In this document: positions 1 to 7,934 of the stretch, in pieces | Layout: the number at the start of each line of letters is the position of its first letter | Numbering within the stretch: the first letter of the stretch is position 1 | Assembly: GCA_964555845.1 (NCBI GenBank) | Contig: CAZKUA010000018.1 | Location: 1 to 12,405 of the forward strand | Direction: 5' to 3' | DNA: 12,405 bases | DNA from: JALNXF01 sp964555845 | Lineage (GTDB): Bacteria; Patescibacteriota; Gracilibacteria; BD1-5; UBA2023 | Notes under the pieces: generated by a model | What the model was told of the DNA's origin: nothing | Databases searched by the model: none | Seen by the model: the letters and a program-made list of their open reading frames with translations, nothing else | Made by a program: the position numbers and the translations under genes

Positions 1-6
1 ATTCCC

Positions 7-205
7 CTTTATTAAGCAATTAAAACAATGGTTCGGACACTATAATATTAAAAAACGAGAAAAAAACTGAAAAAGTTGAGAAAAAATAATTTAGAAGAAG
101 TTGAAGAATATATAGAAGGCTATATATTCCATTACGATAAGGCCTCAATGGTCAAGAAAAAAGATGACTCCTGTTGAATGCAGGAAATCATCTTCTAAAT
201 TTAAA
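7..205 (+). pseudogene. Eroded 3' end of an IS3-family-like transposase gene (copy 1)
   Basis: Plus-strand reading, with frame changes, gives pieces such as LEEVEEYIEGYIFHYDKASM followed in another frame by KKMTPVECRKSSS. This resembles the C-terminal end of IS3-family OrfB integrases, where a helix with (I/V)EEYI..YN is followed by a Lys-rich turn and a (S/T)PVEYR motif. At least one frameshift lies between the parts (near position 155), the first about 60 bases are in a different frame again, and no normal stop follows, so it is a broken remnant cut by the window edge. A second, better preserved copy of the tail lies at 1756-1827. Assignment to IS3 rests on recognising this tail only; no catalytic DDE residues are in the window. 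Confidence 0.5.
154..194 (-). terminator. Intrinsic terminator downstream of the ATPase gene
   Basis: On the minus strand a hairpin forms between bases 194-181 and 173-161 (arms reading AAGATGATTTCCTG and CAGGAGTCATCTT, seven-base loop, one bulge). It is followed by a T-rich run ending at about 154. It lies about 230 bp beyond the stop codon of the ATPase gene and overlaps the transposase remnant, so the transposase tail appears to supply the terminator. A sister hairpin is at 1776-1815. Confidence 0.6.
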
Positions 206-422
206 ATAAAGATTATTTATTTAAATTCCACCAGATCGGGTGCGATTCAAACGATCGATTTTTTTATTTATCAGGACTTGTGAATCCGAAAGCTTTCATC
301 GGCTTCTAAGTAATGCTTCAAACCTGGAATATTGCACAATAGTACCAGATTGTGTAGAAATGTTTATTCTCTTGAACTACTACTTTCTGATACTTTTGAT
401 AACCACCTTCCTTCCATCTAAT
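195..422. other. Intergenic stretch without a supported gene
   Basis: This 228-bp stretch lies between the terminator hairpin and the stop of the ATPase gene. It would be the 3' untranslated region of that gene. A short open frame on the plus strand here has no family resemblance and overlaps the antisense of the ATPase 3' region. I see no RNA gene or repeat in it. Confidence 0.5.
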
Positions 423-1604
423 CTATATTCCTATTAAAAAATCCACTATATTCTTACTTTCAATGCCGTCATAACCGCCTCATATATACTTATCCATGCT
501 TATGACATATTTAGGCCAGTTATCATCTATTTTGGTAAGATTATTGAACTCTCTTTTAATTGTTTCTTCAGATTCCAATAGATATGCAACCTGTATATAC
601 ATTTTTTTAGAATCTTTTTCGCATACAAAATCGATTTCCAGGTCTCAGATTTCTCAAACCATTATATTCCATCATTTTGATCTGAGATTAATATATACAA
701 CATTTTCTAATATTCAAGATATATCCGTAATGCTATATCAATTGATTATCGCGTTTCTGATGCCGATATCCGTATAATAATATTTGTTTCTCACTTCAAA
801 TATTTTTTTTCACCTTATGTCATATCTTGGTACCTCATTTACTAGAAAAGCCGTTTTAGTATGATTAATATATTCCAATATTACATTTGTATTCAGGCTA
901 ATTTTCTGATTTTTCAAAAAATTACTTATGGAATTTGCAGAAAAGATGCTTCACACATTCTTACTGAGAAATTCAAGCAATTTTTCGTAGAAATTTATAT
1001 TCTTTATCTTGAATCTTGTAACTATGTCTTTTAAGACAATGGTATTGTTTATATCTTTCAAATATTTGTAAATCTCATCTCCTAGCTCCATATTAACAAG
1101 GTATGGCAATCCCCCATATTTTATGTATTTAAAAAAAATTTCTTCAGAGTTTTCTTTCTTATGAAAATCTAGGAATTCCTGATAATTTAAAGGAAATATC
1201 TCAAAACTGATATATCTTCCGGAAAGGAAAGTAGCCAATTCTCATGAAAGTAGATCCGAATTTGATCAGCTGATATAAATATCCTTGTTTTCTATGGCTA
1301 AACTTCTGATGCATTTTTCCCATTCTAAAATCTCTTGGATTTCGTCAACAAAAATATACTTATATTCCTTTGTTGCCTCATATAAGTCATTATAATCCCT
1401 TATATTGTCCCATTTGATGTCTTCTTTATTGATATATATTATTTCCTTAGCATCAACTCATCTATTTTTTAGGAAATCAATAATCAGAAGAAGTATATAG
1501 CTCTTCCCTACCCTTCTCTGTCATAATACAACCTTAATGATAGGCTTATCTATATAATTTTCTATCTGTGAAATATATTGTTCTCTATTTATTATTTTAT
1601 TCAT
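423..1604 (-). CDS. AAA-type ATPase with DUF4143-like C-terminal part (code 25)
   Basis: The gene gives a 393-residue protein once UGA is read as Gly (12 in-frame UGA codons); it starts at ATG 1604 and stops at TAG. The N-terminal ATPase part has a Walker A motif GQRRVGKS at residues 28-35, whose first Gly is a UGA codon, a Walker B motif YIFVDEIQE at 83-91 (Asp87, Glu88), and a sensor-1-like ISGSN at 111-115. A GGLPYL motif follows. The C-terminal part has EIDFV at 323-327 and YIQVAY soon after, as in the PD-(D/E)XK-like end of DUF4143 proteins. This widespread family of prokaryotic ATPases has poorly known function; some members are thought to be linked to mobile elements or stress. Length matches the usual 380-430 residues, so it appears intact. 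It has its own promoter-like sequence and no visible Shine-Dalgarno site. It points the same way as the CRISPR locus but is separated from it by terminators, and nothing ties it functionally to CRISPR. Confidence 0.9.
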
Positions 1605-1641
1605 TATATTGAAAACTTTTAATATTAAATGACTTTTGTTC

Positions 1642-1669
1642 ATTATATAGAATACGTTACTTATAGCAA
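1642..1669 (-). promoter_or_regulatory. Promoter of the ATPase gene
   Basis: On the minus strand there is a perfect -10 box TATAAT (1647-1642) and a -35-like TTGCTA (1669-1664) with a 16-bp spacer, about 38 bp upstream of the ATG at 1604. The base composition is very AT-rich, so chance matches are common, but position and spacing fit. Confidence 0.5.
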
Positions 1670-1755
1670 ATTTTATTATTTAAGGCATAAGATGCCCGAT
1701 TTATCTATACATCTCCACTACTACCAAAATACGCATAAAATCCGAACTTATACTA

Positions 1756-1827
1756 GGAGTTAATGCCTTCATGGTAAAGAAAAAGATGCCTCCTGTTGAG
1801 TGCAGAAATCATCTTTTACAAATTTAA
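1756..1827 (+). pseudogene. 3' remnant of an IS3-family-like transposase gene (copy 2)
   Basis: One open plus-strand frame reads FMVKKKMPPVECRNHLLQI and then TAA at 1825-1827. This is a typical tail of IS3-family OrfB proteins (Lys-rich turn, then PVEYR-like motif). It aligns over about 60 bp with copy 1 near position 150-205, including the upstream AATGGT/CATGGT bases. No longer transposase part is recognisable upstream. The two fragments lie in direct orientation on either side of the ATPase gene, as if two insertions or one duplication had bracketed it. Protein-level support is short, so the family call is moderate. Confidence 0.45.
1776..1815 (-). terminator. Intrinsic terminator for the distal crRNA-like unit and possibly the array
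   Basis: On the minus strand the arms AAGATGATTTCTG (1815-1803) and CAGGAGGCATCTT (1795-1783) form a hairpin with a 7-base loop, followed by a T-rich tract TTTTTCTTT. It closes the transcription unit that includes the CRISPR array trailer and the orphan repeat at 1932-1959. It has the same design and origin as the hairpin at 154-194. Confidence 0.6.
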
Positions 1828-1899
1828 GCTCTTTTATATTTGCTCACCACTAAAGTAGATGCAGTTAAAAAATTAGACTCTTTTTATGTTTTTAGCTTG

Positions 1900-1965
1900 G
1901 TTTTCAGGGTGTGCTTGAAAAGTTTTACTTTGTCTACAAAAGTAGAAATTTGTTGGGGGCGTAGC
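1900..1965 (-). ncRNA. Orphan crRNA-like unit beyond the distal end of the array
   Basis: Bases 1932-1959 match the last 28 bases of the CRISPR repeat (minus-strand sense) exactly, including the whole processing hairpin, with C as the final base. That C form is otherwise found only in the leader-proximal repeats. The first eight bases of the repeat are replaced by unrelated sequence (1960-1967). A spacer-like stretch follows below 1932, beginning AAAGTAAAACTTTTCAAGC. The unit is 158 bp from the last array repeat, so it is not simply the next repeat. A possible promoter lies directly in front (1970-1975) and a terminator behind (1776-1815). It could be a decayed end of an older, longer array, or an independently expressed guide. 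Transcription cannot be shown from the sequence. Confidence 0.5.
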
Positions 1966-1974
1966 TGGTATAAT
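1966..1974 (+). promoter_or_regulatory. Possible extended -10 promoter pointing into the array (antisense)
   Basis: The plus strand reads TGGTATAAT, a perfect extended -10 (TGnTATAAT). No clear -35 is present, but extended -10 promoters may not need one. Transcription from it would run rightward, antisense to the CRISPR array. It overlaps the minus-strand -10 candidate because the site is nearly symmetrical. Confidence 0.3.
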
Positions 1975-1975
1975 A
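1970..1975 (-). promoter_or_regulatory. Possible -10 box in front of the orphan crRNA-like unit
   Basis: On the minus strand TATTAT (1975-1970) sits about 11 bases before the repeat-derived sequence, so a transcript would begin almost exactly at it. No good -35 is visible; TTTCCA lies at a 15-bp spacing. A palindrome (1982-2008) occupies the region between -10 and -35, where a repressor could bind. Tentative. Confidence 0.3.
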
Positions 1976-1981
1976 CATTTT

Positions 1982-2008
1982 GTGCATAGATGGAAATATC
2001 CTATGCAC
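1982..2008. repeat. Inverted repeat between orphan unit and array
   Basis: GTGCATAG (1982-1989) and CTATGCAC (2001-2008) are perfect inverted copies around an 11-base loop. No T-run follows on either strand, so it is not a classic terminator. Position next to two candidate -10 boxes would fit an operator or an RNA hairpin. Confidence 0.5.
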
Positions 2009-2117
2009 CAGGCACGGAAGAAAATCCATAGCAGGAATTGAAAAGTAAAGAATTCGAAGGTAATTAAAAAACGTGGTAAGATATAAGGTGTCTAATCCAT
2101 ATCTTTATAGCCTGACC
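2009..2117. other. Array trailer region
   Basis: This non-repeat DNA lies between the last array repeat and the hairpin near the orphan unit. It contains no further repeat, no recognisable gene and no terminator. On the minus strand it would be the 3' trailer of the pre-crRNA. Confidence 0.5.
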
Positions 2118-5100
2118 ATCTACAAAAGTAGAAATTTGTTGGGGGTTTTAGAGTACTTATTAAGAATTAAAACATTTTTATCTACAAAAGTAGAAATTTG
2201 TTGGGGGTTTTAGAGTTTTTCGATATAAGGCACGACACAACATCTACAAAAGTAGAAATTTGTTGGGGGTTTTAGAGTTGGATTGTCTAGATGTCTAAAA
2301 TAGATCTACAAAAGTAGAAATTTGTTGGGGGTTTTAGAGTACTTATTAAGAATTAAAACATTTTTATCTACAAAAGTAGAAATTTGTTGGGGGTTTTAGA
2401 GAATCGCAGGATTCACAGAAGGATATATATCTACAAAAGTAGAAATTTGTTGGGGGTTTTAGAGGTTAATTGTATCTAACTTATTCTCATAATCTACAAA
2501 AGTAGAAATTTGTTGGGGGTTTTAGAGAATTACAAATCCATTATGAACAGCAAAATCTACAAAAGTAGAAATTTGTTGGGGGTTTTAGAGAATTACAAAT
2601 CCATTATGAACAGCAAAATCTACAAAAGTAGAAATTTGTTGGGGGTTTTAGAGGATTTTTATCCGGAGTATATTTTCCCTATCTACAAAAGTAGAAATTT
2701 GTTGGGGGTTTTAGAGGGAATGAAAAGCTCTCATCCTCTCTCTATCTACAAAAGTAGAAATTTGTTGGGGGTTTTAGAGAATCAAGTTCGGTCATATCAG
2801 GTCATATCTACAAAAGTAGAAATTTGTTGGGGGTTTTAGAGAGATTGGATAAACAGATCAATATCATATCTACAAAAGTAGAAATTTGTTGGGGGTTTTA
2901 GAGAATACTAAACCTGAATAGTATGGTAGATCTACAAAAGTAGAAATTTGTTGGGGGTTTTAGAGCTTTATAGATTCAGCATATATTGCTTATCTACAAA
3001 AGTAGAAATTTGTTGGGGGTTTTAGAGAATCGCGTAAAAATGAATATTCTCATATCTACAAAAGTAGAAATTTGTTGGGGGTTTTAGAGATAATTTCGTC
3101 TTTTTAAACAATTACAATCTACAAAAGTAGAAATTTGTTGGGGGTTTTAGAGTCGTGCAAGAATCAAATCAAAATTGAATCTACAAAAGTAGAAATTTGT
3201 TGGGGGTTTTAGAGCTTCTTTTCTCTCTGCGTCTACCTTAATCTACAAAAGTAGAAATTTGTTGGGGGTTTTAGAGAAATAGCAACTATTATATTTGCAT
3301 CTAATCTACAAAAGTAGAAATTTGTTGGGGGTTTTAGAGGCTATATGACGATCTCCACAAGAATATATCTACAAAAGTAGAAATTTGTTGGGGGTTTTAG
3401 AGATACGATAGAGGAAATACAATCTCTTGATCTACAAAAGTAGAAATTTGTTGGGGGTTTTAGAGTTAGTATAATCTATTACTCGCTATATATCTACAAA
3501 AGTAGAAATTTGTTGGGGGTTTTAGAGCTCTAGCCCTTACTAATATGCCTGTCAATCTACAAAAGTAGAAATTTGTTGGGGGTTTTAGAGTTATCGCTAA
3601 AAGAAACAGGGATAAGATCTACAAAAGTAGAAATTTGTTGGGGGTTTTAGAGGAATATAAGCTGGTAATCAAACAAAAAATCTACAAAAGTAGAAATTTG
3701 TTGGGGGTTTTAGAGAGATGCAGCTTCTGAATTAGTATTAAATCTACAAAAGTAGAAATTTGTTGGGGGTTTTAGAGCATCAAGTAATCAGATGTATTCA
3801 CTTATCTACAAAAGTAGAAATTTGTTGGGGGTTTTAGAGAATGGGACGGAAAGGGTGGATGTCTGATCTACAAAAGTAGAAATTTGTTGGGGGTTTTAGA
3901 GATCGGTAGTATCTTTTATGACTTCAAATCTACAAAAGTAGAAATTTGTTGGGGGTTTTAGAGAATATAACTTAAACTAGAAGCATGAGATCTACAAAAG
4001 TAGAAATTTGTTGGGGGTTTTAGAGTCATTTTCAATTGACTCTCACACAAGATCTACAAAAGTAGAAATTTGTTGGGGGTTTTAGAGCAGATGAAAAAAT
4101 CGTAAGAGTCCAGAATCTACAAAAGTAGAAATTTGTTGGGGGTTTTAGAGCATAGAAGCACTTAAATGAAGAGGTATATCTACAAAAGTAGAAATTTGTT
4201 GGGGGTTTTAGAGTATATTCAATTGTATTATCAACATCTGTATCTACAAAAGTAGAAATTTGTTGGGGGTTTTAGAGTCGCTCATAATCATAGATCATCT
4301 GTAAATCTACAAAAGTAGAAATTTGTTGGGGGTTTTAGAGCAGAAATCAACGAATGGGACATACAAAATCTACAAAAGTAGAAATTTGTTGGGGGTTTTA
4401 GAGAGAGAAATGACTCCATATTCAATTCCGATCTACAAAAGTAGAAATTTGTTGGGGGTTTTAGAGTTATTGAATTTGAGTTGATAGATTTTATCTACAA
4501 AAGTAGAAATTTGTTGGGGGTTTTAGAGTTTTCAGACACTGCTGAACAAGACGCTATCTACAAAAGTAGAAATTTGTTGGGGGTTTTAGAGTTCTTCTGA
4601 CTTTACAGATCAATTTATCTACAAAAGTAGAAATTTGTTGGGGGTTTTAGAGGCAGAACCTAAGCGTCAAGAGCCGATATCTACAAAAGTAGAAATTTGT
4701 TGGGGGTTTTAGAGCTTCCCAGCTCTTGAACTCACCGTTCATCTACAAAAGTAGAAATTTGTTGGGGGTTTTAGAGTCTCATTCTGAGCCTCATATGGTT
4801 TGTAATCTACAAAAGTAGAAATTTGTTGGGGGTTTTAGAGGATTGTTTTCATAAGCTTAATTTAAGATCTACAAAAGTAGAAATTTGTTGGGGGTTTTAG
4901 AGACAAAACGCTTCTAGCTGAGACTCCACAATCTACAAAAGTAGAAATTTGTTGGGGGTTTTAGAGTCAAGGCTTATAATTGAGATACCTTTTATCTACA
5001 AAAGTAGAAATTTGTTGGGGGTTTTAGAGAGTCTGAAAGAATATATGTCTCCTAGATCTACAAAAGTAGAAATTTGTTGGGGGTTTTAGAGCTACACAGC

Positions 5101-5838
5101 TTTTTCAAGTGGGGGCTGATCTACAAAAGTAGAAATTTGTTGGGGGTTTTAGAGGCCTTCAGTGAAATGAAAGCGGAAGAATCTACAAAAGTAGAAATTT
5201 GTTGGGGGTTTTAGAGGTTGAAAGGATTGTCGCAATCTTTTGATCTACAAAAGTAGAAATTTGTTGGGGGTTTTAGAGATTGAATATTTCAGCCCATAGT
5301 CAATATCTACAAAAGTAGAAATTTGTTGGGGGTTTTAGAGACAATATAACGATTTCTAATATTTTCGATCTACAAAAGTAGAAATTTGTTGGGGGTTTTA
5401 GAGACAACCTTAGATATCTTATGGAATCTGTCTACAAAAGTAGAAATTTGTTGGGGGTTTTAGAGTATTATCCTGTCCGTTTCAACCCCCTGTCTACAAA
5501 AGTAGAAATTTGTTGGGGGTTTTAGAGAAATGGAGAAGACAGGCAAGAGCCTCAGTCTACAAAAGTAGAAATTTGTTGGGGGTTTTAGAGGCATCTCATA
5601 ATCTTGAATACAGCTTGTCTACAAAAGTAGAAATTTGTTGGGGGTTTTAGAGATCCACAGAATAGCTTAAGGGATATTGTCTACAAAAGTAGAAATTTGT
5701 TGGGGGTTTTAGAGATTGCTAGAATATATAAACACCTTGCGTCTACAAAAGTAGAAATTTGTTGGGGGTTTTAGAGGATACACTGATATGAAGGTGTCTC
5801 TAGTCTACAAAAGTAGAAATTTGTTGGGGGTTTTAGAG
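2118..5838 (-). CRISPR. Type V-A CRISPR array, 60 repeats and 59 spacers
   Basis: I located 60 copies of a 36-bp repeat separated by 59 spacers of 25-28 bp (mostly 26-27). On the minus strand the repeat begins CTCTAAAACCCCC and ends AATTTCTACTTTTGTAGAT, the classic Cas12a direct-repeat hairpin (stem TCTAC/GTAGA, loop TTTT), so mature crRNAs carry the hairpin 5' of each spacer. The leader and cas2 lie at the high-coordinate end, so the newest spacers are near 5800 and the oldest near 2150. The seven leader-proximal repeats (5430-5838) end in C, all older ones in T; otherwise the repeats look identical. Two spacers occur twice: 2154-2179 equals 2340-2365, and 2528-2554 equals 2591-2617. The terminal repeat at 2118 is intact. 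Confidence 0.98.
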
Positions 5839-5963
5839 GCCACTTTTCCCTAGGATAAGCACAGAAGATACAAATAATTCAGAATATGAAATTACGACTT
5901 TTGGCTTATCTGTAGGAAGGTGAAAAAATTAAGACTTAGGTTTGCATTTTTCTCTAAACTCAC

Positions 5964-5992
5964 AATATAACTTCCACTTTTAAAAGTATTCT
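5964..5992 (-). promoter_or_regulatory. Candidate array promoter
   Basis: A minus-strand -10-like TATATT (5969-5964) lies about 125 bp before the first repeat. The -35 hexamer at 17-bp spacing (AGAATA) is poor, which would fit a promoter helped or blocked by a protein at the palindromes. The surrounding sequence GTTATATTGTGAGT differs by one base from the cas12a promoter (GTTATATTCTGAGT). Confidence 0.45.
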
Positions 5993-6004
5993 ACTTTTAA
6001 AAGT
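5976..6004. promoter_or_regulatory. Twin palindromic operator-like sites in the leader
   Basis: Two perfect copies of the 12-bp palindrome ACTTTTAAAAGT lie at 5976-5987 and 5993-6004, separated by 5 bp (17-bp period, about one and a half helical turns). They overlap or abut the -35 region of the array promoter candidate. This arrangement is typical of binding sites for a dimeric regulator. No regulator gene is recognisable in the window. Confidence 0.55.
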
Positions 6005-6067
6005 TTTATGTTAAGGAACTTTGATTTACAGACATGTTATACCATTATTTCTCATAATCAAATTTAA

Positions 6068-6346
6068 TTACAAAAAAAGGATTTCTTTTTCTTCCATGGC
6101 GGGCTGTCAATATCTTATGATCTTTTCTCTATCGACTTTTGTAAAAGGCAGAATCAGAATACTGTCAGCTCCGGTGAATTTTGGCTCAAATTTTTCTTCA
6201 ACCTGCTTTTTTACGATGTTTATAATCCTTTCAGAATTCTTTATTTCAAAAACACTATATTGAAGTCTTCTTCAATACTTTTTCAAAAATTTTGAAAATT
6301 TTGTGCGTAATTTATCATCATGGATGTCATAAGTGACTATGAGCAT
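6068..6346 (-). CDS. cas2: CRISPR-associated protein Cas2
   Basis: The 92-residue protein begins MLIVTYDIHDDKLRTKFS and has the Cas2 ferredoxin-like fold pattern: a first beta strand with conserved Asp7 in YDI, a helix with LRTKFSKFLKKYG, then LQYSVFEI. Two in-frame UGA codons read as Gly (KKYG-R and RYG-Q). Cas2 dimers bridge two Cas1 dimers and hold the pre-spacer during integration at the leader end of the array. The ATG at 6346 is 9 bp after the cas1 stop. Another ATG overlaps the cas1 stop (TAATG at 6358-6354) but is in a different frame that does not give Cas2. It is the last gene of the operon, next to the leader, and ends in TAA. Confidence 0.96.
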
Positions 6347-6355
6347 AAGGAATCA

Positions 6356-7315
6356 TTAAATATTAAATTCAGGAAATTTCTCTTTTCACTTCATAAAATA
6401 TTTGTAATATTCCTTTACAAAATCAAACATTTCTTTTTTATTATCCATGATTGCATAAAGAAATATTGAAGTGTATTTTTTTGCCTCATTCCAAGGCAAC
6501 AGATATTGTCAATTCTGGAATTTAAAATCTTTTTTATTTATCTGACCAAGATTGTATGCCTTTAGCAATGCCTTATCTATAAGACACCTGAAAGGCTCCA
6601 TCATATCCAGAGCAAGAGATTTCCGCTGATACCAAGTCCTGTGATAAACTCAATAATAATTATCAAATCAGTAAAGTCTCAGCAGGGCTTCCATGAAATG
6701 GAAAAGATAAGTATACCCGATATCAAGAAGAAGATTCTGGATATCAATTTTGGTTCTCGGAGATCTTCTCTGCCATCAGATTGGAGCGAAATATGATGAA
6801 AAAAATATCTTTGAGACATTTCATTCATATCAAAGCAGATTTTCATATGTTTCGCTTTGAGGAATCTTATTGATGATCAGTTGAATTTTTTCAATATCAA
6901 CTTTCTTTTCTTCATCTTTATTCCTATCATATTTAAGAAGAGCAAGTTGATTTCTGGTTTTCAGCAATATTATCTCTTTAGCCATAATGAGCATTTCTGC
7001 CTCTGTTTTCTCATATTGTTTTTTCCTAAGCAAGCAATTCCCCTCTGTTTCATTTCATATTACGAGATACGGCAGGAAATTTTTTTTCAGCATTACCAGG
7101 GTTATTCAATAATCCTGCATTTTTCGAATAAGAACGCTCGAAATAGTGGTTTCTCAAATTAGGAATATTGTAAATATCTTATGAAGCGAGACCTTATTTT
7201 TAATAACACCTCATTCTTTGATTGTGAGATTCTCATTATCAAGATTGATATTCTTTGAATCAAAACTCTCTATGAAAAGTATCTGCTTCTCTTCAAAATC
7301 AGGAAATTGCATCAT
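6356..7315 (-). CDS. cas1: CRISPR-associated endonuclease/integrase Cas1
   Basis: The 319-residue protein has 11 UGA codons read as Gly. Cas1 hallmarks are present in order: LLGYEGNVSKIFF with the metal-binding Glu164, YHRTWYQRKSLALD with His225, and LDMMEPFR with Asp237 and Glu240. The N-terminal beta-rich part (about 1-90) and the helical C-terminal catalytic part have normal length. Cas1 is the integrase that inserts new spacers at the leader-repeat junction together with Cas2; Cas4 likely trims and selects pre-spacers with the right PAM. Two adjacent in-frame ATGs (7315 and 7312) could serve as start. The cas4 stop lies 24 bp upstream in the same frame. No Shine-Dalgarno is visible. Ends in TAA. 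With the standard code only fragments would be seen, so automatic annotation may call it a pseudogene wrongly. Confidence 0.97.
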
Positions 7316-7339
7316 AACAGGTAAATTAAATAATAAACC

Positions 7340-7924
7340 CTAGTCGAACATACTTCATTGGACGTAATCTTTGCTCATAAAAAAATCGCAGAGTTCCCTA
7401 TAGATGCATCTTTTGCACTTTTCGGGATTCTGCGACCATTCCTCTTGCATTATGTCAAATTCATTGTATTTTCGGAGCATCTTCTCAAAATTAAGGACTT
7501 CTTGAGTACTTGGCTTATAAACCCTGTAATTTTTATTATCCTTGATGGAATGAAAATACAACTCATTCACCCTGTATCACATCTCCTCCAAGCAAAACAT
7601 CTGTCACCAGAGCTGATATTTGTATCATTGATAAATCGTCTCTATCATATTCTTCCTTTCGACCAATTTTCATTCATTTCTGAAAAACAGATCTATTTTG
7701 CCAGCAATCCCAAATGTTTCGCTATATACGCTGATTCATTGCAAAACATCCTTCCTTGTAGAATATGTATTATTATCTATGCTTTCATGTGCAATGGTTC
7801 ATGCGATTTGCACCTCTTCCTGATAAAGGCTTTTGTCATATCAATCATAGATATTGTGATAATAGATTGACTTGGGGCAAAAGATGAAATCGTTTAATGT
7901 CGAGAGTTTTATATAGGATTCCAT
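7340..7924 (-). CDS. cas4: CRISPR-associated Fe-S exonuclease Cas4
   Basis: The 194-residue protein (start ATG 7924, stop TAG) has 8 UGA codons read as Gly. It carries the four Fe-S cluster cysteines of Cas4: Cys16 in DFIFCPKS, and Cys170, Cys173 and Cys179 in CKRCIYRELC near the C-terminus. RecB-type nuclease residues are His46 (GTIAHES), Asp78 (GKIDLF), Glu89 and Lys91 (VERK), and the QxxxY-region YQLWGQMF at 103-110. In adaptation Cas4 trims pre-spacers and helps choose PAM-bearing DNA and its orientation. The start is 10 bp after the cas12a stop, within one operon. No Shine-Dalgarno is visible. All key residues are present, so it should be active. Confidence 0.97.
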
Positions 7925-7934
7925 GGAATCTAAT

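Larger units (their letters stand above)
5839..6067 (-). promoter_or_regulatory. CRISPR leader
   Basis: This 229-bp AT-rich DNA between the cas2 stop and the first repeat holds no gene. It contains a promoter candidate (5964-5992), twin palindromes (5976-6004), and a 7-bp inverted pair GATAAGC/GCTTATC about 40 bases apart just before the first repeat. The 30 bases next to the repeat are where Cas1-Cas2 would be expected to recognise the leader. No terminator separates cas2 from the array, so read-through from the operon is also possible. Confidence 0.75.

Noticed and set aside
240..777. Two short plus-strand open frames
   Set aside because: They are antisense to, or just beyond, the ATPase gene, are low-complexity hydrophobic sequences from AT-rich DNA, and have no supporting motif.
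1683..1696. GGCATAAGATGCC hairpin upstream of the ATPase promoter
   Set aside because: It has only a 5-bp stem with no convincing T-run and no gene ending nearby; too weak to call.
2510..2839. Plus-strand open frame with a repeated LLGVLE pattern
   Set aside because: It is a translation of the CRISPR repeats; the periodicity equals the repeat-spacer unit.
5863..5872. Leader bases GAAGATACAA resembling the spacer start GAAGATGCAA of the unit upstream of cas12a
   Set aside because: The match (9 of 10) has no TTTV PAM in front (CACA instead) and is short; I treat it as chance.
6857..7162. Plus-strand open frame of about 100 codons
   Set aside because: It is antisense to the catalytic gene cas1 and carries no recognisable features.
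7358..7870. 170-codon plus-strand open frame
   Set aside because: It lies antisense to cas4, whose code-25 frame has all expected Cys and nuclease residues; the plus frame has no family features.
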